46,698 bases of DNA from a virus. Positions within the stretch are counted from its first letter, which is position 1, and the number at the start of each line of letters is the position of its first letter. The position numbers and the translations under genes are program-made. Under the pieces are notes generated by a model, which worked only from the letters and a program-made list of their open reading frames with translations, searched no databases and had not been told where the DNA came from. This document shows positions 1 to 6,769 of this stretch, one piece after another. Location of the stretch: positions 1-46,698 of the IMG/VR virus record IMGVR_UViG_3300044961_000506. One strand, written 5' to 3'.

Positions 1-273
1 AAACGTATGCCGGTTATTCCTGCGAAAAGAATGACCCAAAGCGCAGTGCATAACCTCATGCACTAAAACGGCTGACAATTCTTCATCTGAAATCGACTCA
101 CTAAAGCAAGGGTTATATTTAATATACTTACCATTTGTACAAAAAGTCGGGATATTGGGATCTTCGATCATTGGTAGCCTCATAAGCAGCGCACCAAAAA
201 ACGGATCACTCAGAATAATTTTCAGACGAAGTTTTTTAATCCTGTTTTCTTGTTTCGTTGATTGCTCAGTCAT
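1..273 (-). CDS. Putative metallopeptidase (DUF2201/VWA-like N-terminal domain), partial
   Basis: An open frame starts at an ATG at 273 and runs off the left edge, giving the first 91 residues. It contains HEVMHCALGH, an HExxH zinc-binding motif followed by a histidine. This is typical of the predicted metallopeptidase domain (DUF2201-like) that precedes a VWA-like domain and is often paired with MoxR ATPases. The next upstream gene (319-1320) is indeed a MoxR-type ATPase, so the two probably act as a chaperone or remodelling pair. No Shine-Dalgarno is visible, and a hairpin terminator lies directly upstream, so expression may rely on readthrough. The C-terminal part is outside the window, so the VWA portion cannot be confirmed. 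Confidence 0.8.
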   Translation of the reverse strand, partial: MTEQSTKQENRIKKLRLKIILSDPFFGALLMRLPMIEDPNIPTFCTNGKYIKYNPCFSESISDEELSAVLVHEVMHCALGHSFRRNNRHTF

Positions 274-275
274 AT

Positions 276-307
276 AAAAAAGGCGCTCTTGTGATTGCAA
301 GAGCGCC
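276..307 (-). terminator. Rho-independent terminator or attenuator
   Basis: On the minus strand a 10-bp perfect stem (GGCGCTCTTG/CAAGAGCGCC) with a 6-nt loop is followed by six T residues. It lies between the MoxR gene stop and the metallopeptidase start, only a few bases before that ATG. It could therefore uncouple the two genes or attenuate the second. Confidence 0.8.
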
Positions 308-318
308 CGTGTTTTTAA

Positions 319-1320
319 TCAAGAAATGGCATGCATATTCTTGACAGCCCATTTACTATACTCTTCAGTTTTAATAAGGTCATTGTTCAAACGACAAGCA
401 TCTCTAAATCCGCAGATTTCAAACTCTTTATCCAACCTTTCTAGATAACTAATAATTTTACCGATGTTTTCGACAGTAGCCTTTTTGGCCAAAGCGGCCA
501 CAACCGCATACTTACCGGCTGGGGTTGTAGGAATTTTTGCTTTTTTCGGGCTGGCAATGATTTCTTCAGCCGTAGGGATGTCTTGCGTGTTTTTAACAAA
601 GGCGTAAAACTCTGTTCCTGCGGCATCCCCGATAAAACCTCGAATAACGTCAATATCAATAAGGTTCAAAACATTTTGCTCATTTTCAGAAGGCATGAAC
701 CGTGAAAGATATTCCCACGTACGAGGTGACGCATAAGGGCTATTTTGGATCCAATCTTTAGGGTCAAAATCATACAGCAACTCTGGCCTTACCTTAATAA
801 AAGCTATTATTAAAGGGTGAATTCCCGCAGTCAAAGCCCAGTTCAACCAGTCTTCAGAGCTTACAGTAAGATCAAGATGGAGAAACCGGCTGACAAGCGG
901 GGAAGGCATTGCGTTTGAAACGGCTTTATCAGAAGTTCCATTACCAGCAGCAATTACCGACCAGCCATCCGGTAATTTGTAATCAGCAATTGCTCGATCA
1001 TGAGCAAGCTGGTAGGCTGCAGTTTGAACGGTTCTAGGAGCCGCCGGAAGCTCATCCAGAAATATAACCCCTTGTCCTTCTGTAGGTAAAAAAGAAGGTG
1101 GGAGCCAAGCAGCTTTTCCGTCAACAACATAAAAACATCCTCGCAAGTCAACAGGATCATAATAAAGGAGCCTCAATTCACGAAGGTCAATCTTCATATC
1201 ATTCACAAATGCTTGGTAAACAATAGAAGACTTTCCGACTCCCGGAGGTCCCCAAATCATTACCGCTTGCCTTTTTTCATAACAACGTTTGATAATTTTT
1301 ATTATATTAGATGGGCTCAT
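319..1320 (-). CDS. MoxR-type AAA+ ATPase
   Basis: The 333-residue protein has a Walker A motif GPPGVGKS (about residues 24-31) and a Walker B motif VIFLDE (about 85-90). Further on it has an AAA+ sensor-like segment (AAGNGTSD) and a VSRFLHLDL stretch, as in MoxR/CoxD-type ATPases. Such ATPases usually work with a VWA-domain or metallopeptidase partner to remodel or activate metal-dependent complexes. The next gene downstream encodes an HExxH protein of that partner type. In phages the pair is recurrent but its role is not established. No strong ribosome-binding site is visible before the ATG. The leader contains several stem-loops (1415-1508). Confidence 0.9.
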   Translation of the reverse strand: MSPSNIIKIIKRCYEKRQAVMIWGPPGVGKSSIVYQAFVNDMKIDLRELRLLYYDPVDLRGCFYVVDGKAAWLPPSFLPTEGQGVIFLDELPAAPRTVQTAAYQLAHDRAIADYKLPDGWSVIAAGNGTSDKAVSNAMPSPLVSRFLHLDLTVSSEDWLNWALTAGIHPLIIAFIKVRPELLYDFDPKDWIQNSPYASPRTWEYLSRFMPSENEQNVLNLIDIDVIRGFIGDAAGTEFYAFVKNTQDIPTAEEIIASPKKAKIPTTPAGKYAVVAALAKKATVENIGKIISYLERLDKEFEICGFRDACRLNNDLIKTEEYSKWAVKNMHAIS

Positions 1321-1414
1321 TTAAATTAGTTTTTATAATCGTTTTGCCGATAATATTTAAAGGAACAAACGCAAATACAAAAAGACGTTTAAAAACGATT
1401 TAATAATTAAAAAT

Positions 1415-1445
1415 AAAGCTTATGATTTAATAAACCATAAGCTTT
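1415..1445 (-). terminator. Hairpin with terminator-like tail in the MoxR leader
   Basis: Arms AAAGCTTATG and CATAAGCTTT form a 10-bp stem around an 11-nt loop. On the minus strand the stem is followed by ATTTTTAATTATT. It could end transcription from the upstream small gene or act as a leader structure for the MoxR gene. Confidence 0.5.
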
Positions 1446-1448
1446 TAA

Positions 1449-1508
1449 AACGTATGCTTTGGAAGGTGTAAAAACCATTTAAACCATATTGGTTCCAAAG
1501 CAAACGTT
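1449..1508 (-). repeat. Long imperfect inverted repeat
   Basis: Arms at 1449-1464 and 1493-1508 pair over a 10-bp perfect stem (TGCTTTGGAA/TTCCAAAGCA) plus five more pairs after one mismatch. The interior contains a competing AACCA/TGGTT stem. No ORF explains it. It lies between the small membrane gene and the MoxR gene and could be a structured RNA leader. Confidence 0.5.
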
Positions 1509-1517
1509 AATTATAGA

Positions 1518-1540
1518 AATAAGAAGTTTTACTTCTTATT
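1518..1540 (-). terminator. Hairpin overlapping the stop of the 35-residue gene
   Basis: A 10-bp stem (AATAAGAAGT/ACTTCTTATT) with a 3-nt loop includes the stop codon of the 1529-1636 gene. No clear T-run follows, so it is at best a weak terminator or an RNA-stabilising 3' end. Confidence 0.4.
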
Positions 1541-1636
1541 CCTAAATATTTCACAAATTGAATGGATGATAATAGCCAGCGCGCTACCCATTCCTGCGAT
1601 AAATGCGGCAATCGCCAGACGCATTTCTAAGTCCAT
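1529..1636 (-). CDS. 35-residue single-pass membrane peptide
   Basis: This short gene has one of the best ribosome-binding sites in the window (AAAAGGAGAT, about 5 nt before the ATG). It encodes 35 residues: a short charged start (MDLEMR), a hydrophobic helix (about residues 7-24) and a basic tail ending RNKK. No family is recognised. Size and topology fit a holin-like, anti-holin or regulatory membrane peptide, but that is inference. It lies downstream of a promoter-like motif at 1743-1772 and a leader hairpin at 1708-1733, and ends in a hairpin, so it looks like its own small transcription unit. Confidence 0.65.
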   Translation of the reverse strand: MDLEMRLAIAAFIAGMGSALAIIIHSICEIFRNKK

Positions 1637-1707
1637 ACAATATCTCCTTTTGAATGTTAAGTTTATGACTGCCTTACTCAACGCAAGTAATAGCAAGTCA
1701 AATTAAA

Positions 1708-1733
1708 GATGTTAAGGTTTTAGTCTTAACATC
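1708..1733 (-). other. Leader stem-loop downstream of promoter motif
   Basis: A 9-bp stem (GATGTTAAG/CTTAACATC) with an 8-nt loop lies about 10 nt after the predicted -10 element at 1745-1750 and is followed by TTTAATTTG. It may be a 5' stabiliser, an attenuator for the 35-residue gene, or a very short RNA. Confidence 0.45.
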
Positions 1734-1742
1734 CTTATCAAA

Positions 1743-1772
1743 ATTATATAGCACAAAAAGGATGCCTATTGC
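1743..1772 (-). promoter_or_regulatory. Phage promoter candidate, copy 1 (GCAATAG-N11-GTGCTATATAAT)
   Basis: On the minus strand GCAATAG is followed after exactly 11 nt by GTGCTATATAAT, an extended -10-like box. The same two boxes with the same 11-nt spacing occur at 17018-17049 and 42312-42341. Here the upstream box lies in the loop and arm of the terminator at 1755-1776. The element therefore begins a new unit right where the previous gene's transcript ends, and it points at the 35-residue membrane gene. Confidence 0.65.
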
Positions 1773-1776
1773 ATCC
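1755..1776 (-). terminator. Rho-independent terminator after 1790-2194 gene
   Basis: Stem GGATGC/GCATCC with a 5-nt loop followed by five T residues on the minus strand, 14 nt beyond the stop of the 134-residue gene. It overlaps the upstream half of the promoter motif. Confidence 0.75.
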
Positions 1777-1789
1777 ATTATTAATAATA

Positions 1790-2194
1790 TTATTCAGGAG
1801 TTAACAGACCTTTTTCGCATTGATCTTGAACATAAGTAAGAGCATCGATCCACAAAGTTTTAAATCCTCTTTTAATAACAAAAGCACCACCGCCAAACTC
1901 GTCGATTCTCGGCTTGTCGCACGTATAAGCCCATGAACAATAGAAAGGCTTATCTATTTTAAATTCATTAATAACGGCACGAGCAATGATTTCCACGTGG
2001 TCTGGATTAATACTTTCGCTGTAGTAGAACCATATACCATTTGGCTCAACTTCTACTTCACAACCGCAATAACCTTCGTCTGGATTATTTTCAAGCTCTC
2101 CTATGACATTATTAATAACACTTTTTATTTTTTCTCTGTCCACATCTTTAGGAATTTCGAGAAAAGACGACGATGTTAAATAGTTGTTTGCCAT
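1790..2194 (-). CDS. Conserved-looking hypothetical protein, 134 aa
   Basis: I do not recognise this family. The protein is small and acidic, with a conspicuous CGCEVEVEPNGIWFYY segment near residue 42, a cysteine-containing WAYTCDKPR stretch and a glycine-rich FGGGAFVIKRG motif near the C-terminus. It resembles a compact alpha/beta fold with no membrane segment. It stands alone between two hairpin terminators (2229-2263 upstream and 1755-1776 downstream), so it is probably its own transcription unit. No Shine-Dalgarno is visible: the leader is almost pure A/T. Confidence 0.7.
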   Translation of the reverse strand: MANNYLTSSSFLEIPKDVDREKIKSVINNVIGELENNPDEGYCGCEVEVEPNGIWFYYSESINPDHVEIIARAVINEFKIDKPFYCSWAYTCDKPRIDEFGGGAFVIKRGFKTLWIDALTYVQDQCEKGLLTPE

Positions 2195-2228
2195 ATTATT
2201 TTAAAAATAGTTATTTGTCGTATTATTT

Positions 2229-2263
2229 AAAAATACCCCGCCCGCATTTTAATACGGGCGGGG
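2229..2263 (-). terminator. Strong rho-independent terminator after the DUF932 gene
   Basis: A 9-bp perfect GC-rich stem (CCCCGCCCG/CGGGCGGGG) with a 10-nt loop is followed on the minus strand by TATTTTTAAA. It lies 25 nt after the DUF932 stop codon. Confidence 0.85.
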
Positions 2264-2288
2264 ATTTAGTCATTCAGTTGTTTGCAAA

Positions 2289-3125
2289 TTAGTTTCTATA
2301 TTGGCTAGAATTAGCCAAGAACGTTTCTGCTAGGTTCCAAAGACCTTTATTTATATCCAAGTCATTAATAATACTTTTAATGGGACGCACTCGGATCTTA
2401 CGCCCGTTTTCTCGAATAACACCAGGAATACCTTTAATAAGATTTTCCTGCACTCGGTTAAACACTTTCCACAAGCTGTTGCCTACGTCCTCGTTTCGTC
2501 TTGGCTCAATCACATGAGGAATCAAGTCGTTATTTGGTTTATCAGGCCAGCGAAGTTTAATAGCTTCAGCGGCAAAGTTATTAATTTCAACAGGGGTCAT
2601 GTTGAAACTTTTGAACCTATCCACTGCTTCAAAAACTTTTTTACTTTTTTCCGCCGCTTGACAGACTAGCTGAATAGCCGCATCAAGCTGCAAATCTACA
2701 TGACGCAGTTTAAAGTTATCATTTGAACCTTCATTAGTTGGAACAACAAGACCATTGGAGCAAATAACTCGGAAAAACCCTGACATGACTTTAAAACTCG
2801 AAGTCGAGTCATGGCTATTAAAAATAATCAATTCTTGAACCGTAGCAGAAGGAATCGCTGCCACATCTTTTTCCGATCGGAATCGCAAAGCGTGGGTTTC
2901 AAAGCCTTTGTGATCAGCTTTATTAGTTCTACGAACTCGAACTTCAACAGGAACATAATGCATGTCACGTAACGGTTCCAACAAAGCACTTGTAGGAATA
3001 AAAGAATACTTACTACTTGTACAAGGATGCGGACGGTCGGTAAAGACTGCCGGAGCAAACTGTTTGATTTCTTCAATTGTTAATGACTGATCTTGTTTTC
3101 TAAGGGCGACTTGAGAAGTGGACAT
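2289..3125 (-). CDS. DUF932 family protein
   Basis: The protein has about 278 residues. It carries the hallmark CSNGLVV segment in the middle (VICSNGLVVPTNEG), preceded by HALRFRS and FNSHDSTSSFKV, as in the DUF932 (phage/plasmid-like, TIGR03299-related) family. That family is common on phages and plasmids and has no firmly established activity. I start at the ATG at 3125 (MSTSQVALRK) and not the upstream ATG at 3179, because the extra 18 residues are hydrophobic, A/T-driven and fall outside the family. No ribosome-binding site is evident. A strong terminator follows. Confidence 0.85.
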   Translation of the reverse strand: MSTSQVALRKQDQSLTIEEIKQFAPAVFTDRPHPCTSSKYSFIPTSALLEPLRDMHYVPVEVRVRRTNKADHKGFETHALRFRSEKDVAAIPSATVQELIIFNSHDSTSSFKVMSGFFRVICSNGLVVPTNEGSNDNFKLRHVDLQLDAAIQLVCQAAEKSKKVFEAVDRFKSFNMTPVEINNFAAEAIKLRWPDKPNNDLIPHVIEPRRNEDVGNSLWKVFNRVQENLIKGIPGVIRENGRKIRVRPIKSIINDLDINKGLWNLAETFLANSSQYRN

Positions 3126-3232
3126 AGTATTTATTAATTTTAATAAGTTTATTTTTTTTAAAAAAACGTAAAACATCAACCAATTCGAAATTAACTGACT
3201 ACACGAACAACAAAGGCGGGACCAAACATTGA

Positions 3233-3889
3233 TTAGTCGCTTATGGCAGACATATGAGAAAGCTCATTTTCTTTATTAATGATTTCTCTAGCTTCAGGAC
3301 TAAATTTATCGCCAAACCGCTTTTGCAGCTTAACCAAGTTCCAAGTCAACAAATCACTTATTACATCGGGTAAAGATTTTTGGCCGCCTTGTCTTACTTT
3401 GTCCAACAAAGCAATTAAGGCAATCGTGTATTTTTTCAAACTATCCAAACATCTTTTCTCATGCTCGGCTTTTCCGTATGCCATTGTAGCTTTGGCCTGA
3501 TCCGCTAGATCAGCAGCAGCATAAAGCAAATCTCGAAACAAACTATTAACATCCTTATAGTTATTAATATTTTGATTTTTTAAAACATAATTAAGAGAAC
3601 TTTCTATGATGTCCTCAAAGACGGCCTCATAAGTATGAGCGCCGCCCATTGATTTGGCTAAACCATAAGAACAGCAAGCAATAAACCAAAAGCAATCGCC
3701 TGCTTCTTCCGATATACTTTTACCAGACTTAATCTCAATCGCTTCCCCTAATTCTTTAGTATCAGAAACGATACCAAGAACACCGTGTAATAGATCAGGC
3801 CAACCAAGAGTTTTATTAGTATTGTTATTAATAAACTCTTCCGGGGAAGCTGTTGATCGGGTCAGTTCGGCGTACTTTTTGAATTTCAT
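3233..3889 (-). CDS. MazG-like nucleotide pyrophosphohydrolase
   Basis: The 218-residue, helix-rich protein has the all-alpha NTP-pyrophosphatase signature: a DTKELGEAIE helix (about residues 43-52) followed by SEEAGDCFWFIA (about 60-71). These supply the ExxE and ExxD acidic residues that bind magnesium. MazG-type enzymes hydrolyse NTPs or dNTPs, or (p)ppGpp-like alarmones, to the monophosphate plus pyrophosphate. Phage copies are thought to adjust nucleotide pools or host stress signalling. The C-terminal half is a longer helical extension. It sits in the accessory enzyme cluster with its own A/T-rich leader. Confidence 0.8.
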   Translation of the reverse strand: MKFKKYAELTRSTASPEEFINNNTNKTLGWPDLLHGVLGIVSDTKELGEAIEIKSGKSISEEAGDCFWFIACCSYGLAKSMGGAHTYEAVFEDIIESSLNYVLKNQNINNYKDVNSLFRDLLYAAADLADQAKATMAYGKAEHEKRCLDSLKKYTIALIALLDKVRQGGQKSLPDVISDLLTWNLVKLQKRFGDKFSPEAREIINKENELSHMSAISD

Positions 3890-3909
3890 GTTTTATTCTT
3901 TTTTCTAAT

Positions 3910-3936
3910 AAACCAACCCCAACTTGGTTTTTTGTA
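3910..3936. terminator. Candidate bidirectional terminator
   Basis: Stem AAACCAA/TTGGTTT with a 7-nt loop. The T-run is best on the plus strand (six or more T), weaker on the minus strand (TTTATT). It lies between the MazG-like gene and the DUF1064-like gene, both on the minus strand, so its role is uncertain. Confidence 0.4.
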
Positions 3937-3950
3937 CACTTCGTAAAGTT

Positions 3951-4481
3951 TCATTTTTTATTAACTCTATCTCCATAAATAAGTTTAAGAAGTTCAACCA
4001 ATTGCTTCTCAGTTTTAACCTTATGTATTTTTCTCCCGTAGCGTTTAGCAAACATTTTTTCCTTAAGCCTAAACACATCAGTTTCCATACCTTTAACATC
4101 TATAACATACTCACGTTCTCCCAAAGGAGCCGAAGGATCGTCCCCTCGTTTTCCATTAAGAAGAAAATCGCCAATATAATATATTGGTCGGTATTTTTGC
4201 TTATCTGCTACACAAGCTTCCTGTAACAAAAACTTTGGCTGCAAATCAATAACCACGCCAGAAGGGACGGTCGAACGGATCAATTCATAAAACTTCATTT
4301 CCCGCTTTGACGAAAAAACAATTCCGTTTTTCGTGCGGTCTTCGACAGCGGCTACATTGTATTTATGTTCTCTAGTTTTATTAAGCGTCTGTTTTTTAAT
4401 ATTCGCAGCAGCGTCTTCTTCCGCCATTTTTTCCATAATAAGACGCTGCACATGAATAGGAAATTCAGACATCTTAGCCAT
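3951..4481 (-). CDS. DUF1064-type phage endonuclease (PD-(D/E)XK fold)
   Basis: The 176-residue protein shows the DUF1064 pattern: FSSKREMKFYELI, then VIDLQPKFLLQEA, then IYYIGDFLL, then REYVIDVKGMETDVFRLKEKMF. This corresponds to E...QP.F.L...Y..DF....VIDVKG, where the D and the DVK residues form a PD-(D/E)XK nuclease centre. Members occur in many phages and are predicted DNA endonucleases, possibly for recombination intermediates or packaging. The N-terminal 45 residues are a charged extension. The start may be MAKMSEF (used here) or MSEFPIH three codons later; no clear Shine-Dalgarno separates them. Confidence 0.85.
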   Translation of the reverse strand: MAKMSEFPIHVQRLIMEKMAEEDAAANIKKQTLNKTREHKYNVAAVEDRTKNGIVFSSKREMKFYELIRSTVPSGVVIDLQPKFLLQEACVADKQKYRPIYYIGDFLLNGKRGDDPSAPLGEREYVIDVKGMETDVFRLKEKMFAKRYGRKIHKVKTEKQLVELLKLIYGDRVNKK

Positions 4482-4494
4482 GCAAAATATCTTA

Positions 4495-5754
4495 CTATTC
4501 TTTGCCGCTCATGACTATGTCAATAACATCGTCATAATCAAGATCTTCTGAGTCTTCTGAGCCTTCTTCATTCTTTGACTCATTTTTATTAATACTTTCC
4601 TGCTCAAATCTGTCGGGCAGATCGGATGTTTCTATAATTTTCTTTATTTCTTCTAATAAAGCAGGATCAATTTTTTCGACAGCACCAACAGATTTAACAG
4701 CTGCCGATTTCAAACAAGCCCCAGCCCAGCAAGCAAGTGCAAATAAAGCACGCTCTTCAGTTTCATCAAAATGCCGAGCCATCTTACAATGGTTGGGGAA
4801 CATATCGAAAGCTTCTGCTGCCACCATAGCTTGGGCTATAGGACCAACTAAAGGAGAACGTAAAGTAGCAGCAATCGCCATGACACGATTATTATCATTA
4901 AGCACATCCGAAGCGCCTTTAATAACTGAAAAAGCTGCGGCATGTCCAAGTTCATGAGCCACCTTAAAAAATTCATTAGCCCTGCCAGAAGCAACTGCGC
5001 CTACAAGATCAGACAATTCCGATTTACGCTCAAAGCCGGGCTGGCTCATGACGATGTTTGCCACATAATCCATGCCGTCGAGTTCGTCACCAACAAAAGT
5101 AGCAACTTTCTTTTGCTCCTCCATAGGAGTATTTGCGTATGGATTGGTTTCTGTCGCTGCTAGCTCATCAGACTGCTCATCATCTTTTTTATTAACTTGA
5201 ACTTCACGCAGAACAATGCGACGAGGGCGTTTAAACTTAGGTTTCTCAATAGCAGGAAAAGTCTTGTCCAACATGTGGTTGGTCAAGGCACCAGAAGCAA
5301 GGGCTAAAAGTAAAGCACTGGCCACCGGAATTGAAGTTACAGTTTCTAAAACGCCAAGAGGTTTTCCTGCAGGTTGTTGGACGGCCGCTGACTTTTTATA
5401 TTCTTTTTCGGCTTCTTCTTGAAGAGCTTGCAAATGAATTTGCTGCGCTTCATCGACTTCTTTCTGTAACTCTCTTTTAAGCATTTCCTTGTATAGGCGT
5501 CTCACCAAAGCGTAGCTGCCCATAGTCGCTAAAGCGCCTGCTGCCATTGCCGCCCCAGTGTTTAAAACACTCGCTTCTTTTTGGACAGGAACATCGATAT
5601 AAAGAGTTTCATCATCTTGGCTGGAGTCCTCTTTAGTGCGGTCTTTTAAACGGCCCATATAGTTTAAAAGAGAAGTAACCAAAGCTGTGCCTGCGCCAAT
5701 GGAAGCGCCTCCTAAAATAAATTTTTTCAAAATTTGTTTATCACGATCATTCAT
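4495..5754 (-). CDS. Virion-module membrane protein with HELGH metallopeptidase-like motif
   Basis: The 419-residue protein has three probable membrane helices (about residues 8-30, 65-85 and 138-160). A soluble part follows with VAHELGHAAAF (HExxH, about 267-271), then an acidic DETEERALFA segment about 60 residues later that could supply a third zinc ligand. No family is recognised overall. Short KSAA-like motifs occur near residues 58, 121 and 349. It overlaps the next gene upstream by 4 nt (ATGA) and has a good AAGGAG site. Its place in the portal cluster suggests a structural or ejection protein, or a membrane-tethered peptidase. The C-terminus is very acidic. Confidence 0.75.
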   Translation of the reverse strand: MNDRDKQILKKFILGGASIGAGTALVTSLLNYMGRLKDRTKEDSSQDDETLYIDVPVQKEASVLNTGAAMAAGALATMGSYALVRRLYKEMLKRELQKEVDEAQQIHLQALQEEAEKEYKKSAAVQQPAGKPLGVLETVTSIPVASALLLALASGALTNHMLDKTFPAIEKPKFKRPRRIVLREVQVNKKDDEQSDELAATETNPYANTPMEEQKKVATFVGDELDGMDYVANIVMSQPGFERKSELSDLVGAVASGRANEFFKVAHELGHAAAFSVIKGASDVLNDNNRVMAIAATLRSPLVGPIAQAMVAAEAFDMFPNHCKMARHFDETEERALFALACWAGACLKSAAVKSVGAVEKIDPALLEEIKKIIETSDLPDRFEQESINKNESKNEEGSEDSEDLDYDDVIDIVMSGKE

Positions 5755-6206
5755 TTTCTATTCTCCTTAATTGGTACCAATTTCTTATATCTTACAGGAA
5801 AGTAAACAACTTTGACAATCCAAGAACCTTCGTAAAATTGTTCGCTTTCAGAAACTACAACAATTTTAGGCGCGCCTAAAGGAACCGTATCCGCCATAAA
5901 TTTATCATAAGCCATCTCACCTTGCCCATCGCCATTTAACTTAAAAATTTTACATCGAGGCGCCCCCGGTAAACAAGAGTCTGGCTTTTTTTCAAACTGA
6001 TCCACTATAGAAGGAGTGTCGCTATATTCTTCATCTATGTTGCTTTCTGAAATAGGGACAAAATCTTGCGACTCTTCTTTACTGGTATTAGCTTCAATGG
6101 CTTTAGGCACTAATCGACGTTGCGAAGGTACACCGTGCCCATTAACCACCGCAGGTTGATCGATAAAATCCTCTATTTTGTTTAAATTTTCGTCCATACT
6201 ACTCAT
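5751..6206 (-). CDS. Hypothetical protein, 151 aa (portal cluster)
   Basis: Not recognised. The first 75 residues look disordered (rich in S, E, D and N). The C-terminal half (from about GAPRCKIFKL) looks folded and beta-rich, with PKIVVVSESE and WIVKVVYFPVRYKK. It overlaps both neighbours by a few bases, so it is translated in the same operon as the flanking membrane proteins and the portal, which suggests a virion component. The start could be the first ATG (MSSMDEN) or the second three codons later. Confidence 0.7.
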   Translation of the reverse strand: MSSMDENLNKIEDFIDQPAVVNGHGVPSQRRLVPKAIEANTSKEESQDFVPISESNIDEEYSDTPSIVDQFEKKPDSCLPGAPRCKIFKLNGDGQGEMAYDKFMADTVPLGAPKIVVVSESEQFYEGSWIVKVVYFPVRYKKLVPIKENRK

Positions 6207-6756
6207 TCAAAATAGATTCAGCTTTATCGTCCAATCTGCTTTTAATGTCTGCGGCAAGCTGATTGTAATATTTTCTTTTTTCCTCAAGAGCTTCGATTTC
6301 TTCATCGTTTTCTCGGCTGTCTCTCCTCATAAGCCAAGCCAAGCTACCTAAGCCAGCGCCACCAGCTGCGGATAAACCAATTAACCAACGAAGAGCTTCG
6401 GGGGTAAGGGCAGCTTTAGAAGCAACCGCCGCCACTGCGGGACTAAAAGCAGCAGATTTAATAACTGCTTTACCTAAAGATTCTTCCGCAATCTCAACGA
6501 ATTGATTGTAACCGTCACACCATTCAGGAGCTTTAGAAAGCTTGTCATAAATTATAAAAGCTTGAGAATTTTCATACCCTCCGGCTTTCAAAATTTCACT
6601 GGCAATTTTCGAAACAGCTCTTCCCCATTGAGCTTGTTCGAAAGTTCCGGAAGACTCGAATTCTTCTGCTGCGCCTTTAATCATTTCATATTCTTTTACA
6701 GAACAGCCATGAGCAGCAGCAGTCACTCGTTCCATTAATATTTTTATATTGTCCAT
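6199..6756 (-). CDS. Virion-module protein with one membrane helix, 185 aa
   Basis: Not recognised. A helical N-terminal two-thirds is followed by a KSAAFSPAVAAVASKA segment, a probable membrane helix with small residues (LRWLIGLSAAGGAGLGSLAWLM) and a charged coiled-coil-like tail. I start at the ATG at 6756 (MDNIKILMER), which has GGAGAT about 3 nt upstream. A TTG 10 codons earlier would extend into the previous gene. It is part of a run of three glycine/alanine-rich membrane proteins next to the portal, so a role in genome ejection or the head vertex is a reasonable guess. Confidence 0.75.
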   Translation of the reverse strand: MDNIKILMERVTAAAHGCSVKEYEMIKGAAEEFESSGTFEQAQWGRAVSKIASEILKAGGYENSQAFIIYDKLSKAPEWCDGYNQFVEIAEESLGKAVIKSAAFSPAVAAVASKAALTPEALRWLIGLSAAGGAGLGSLAWLMRRDSRENDEEIEALEEKRKYYNQLAADIKSRLDDKAESILNE

Positions 6757-6769
6757 AGTATCTCCATGT

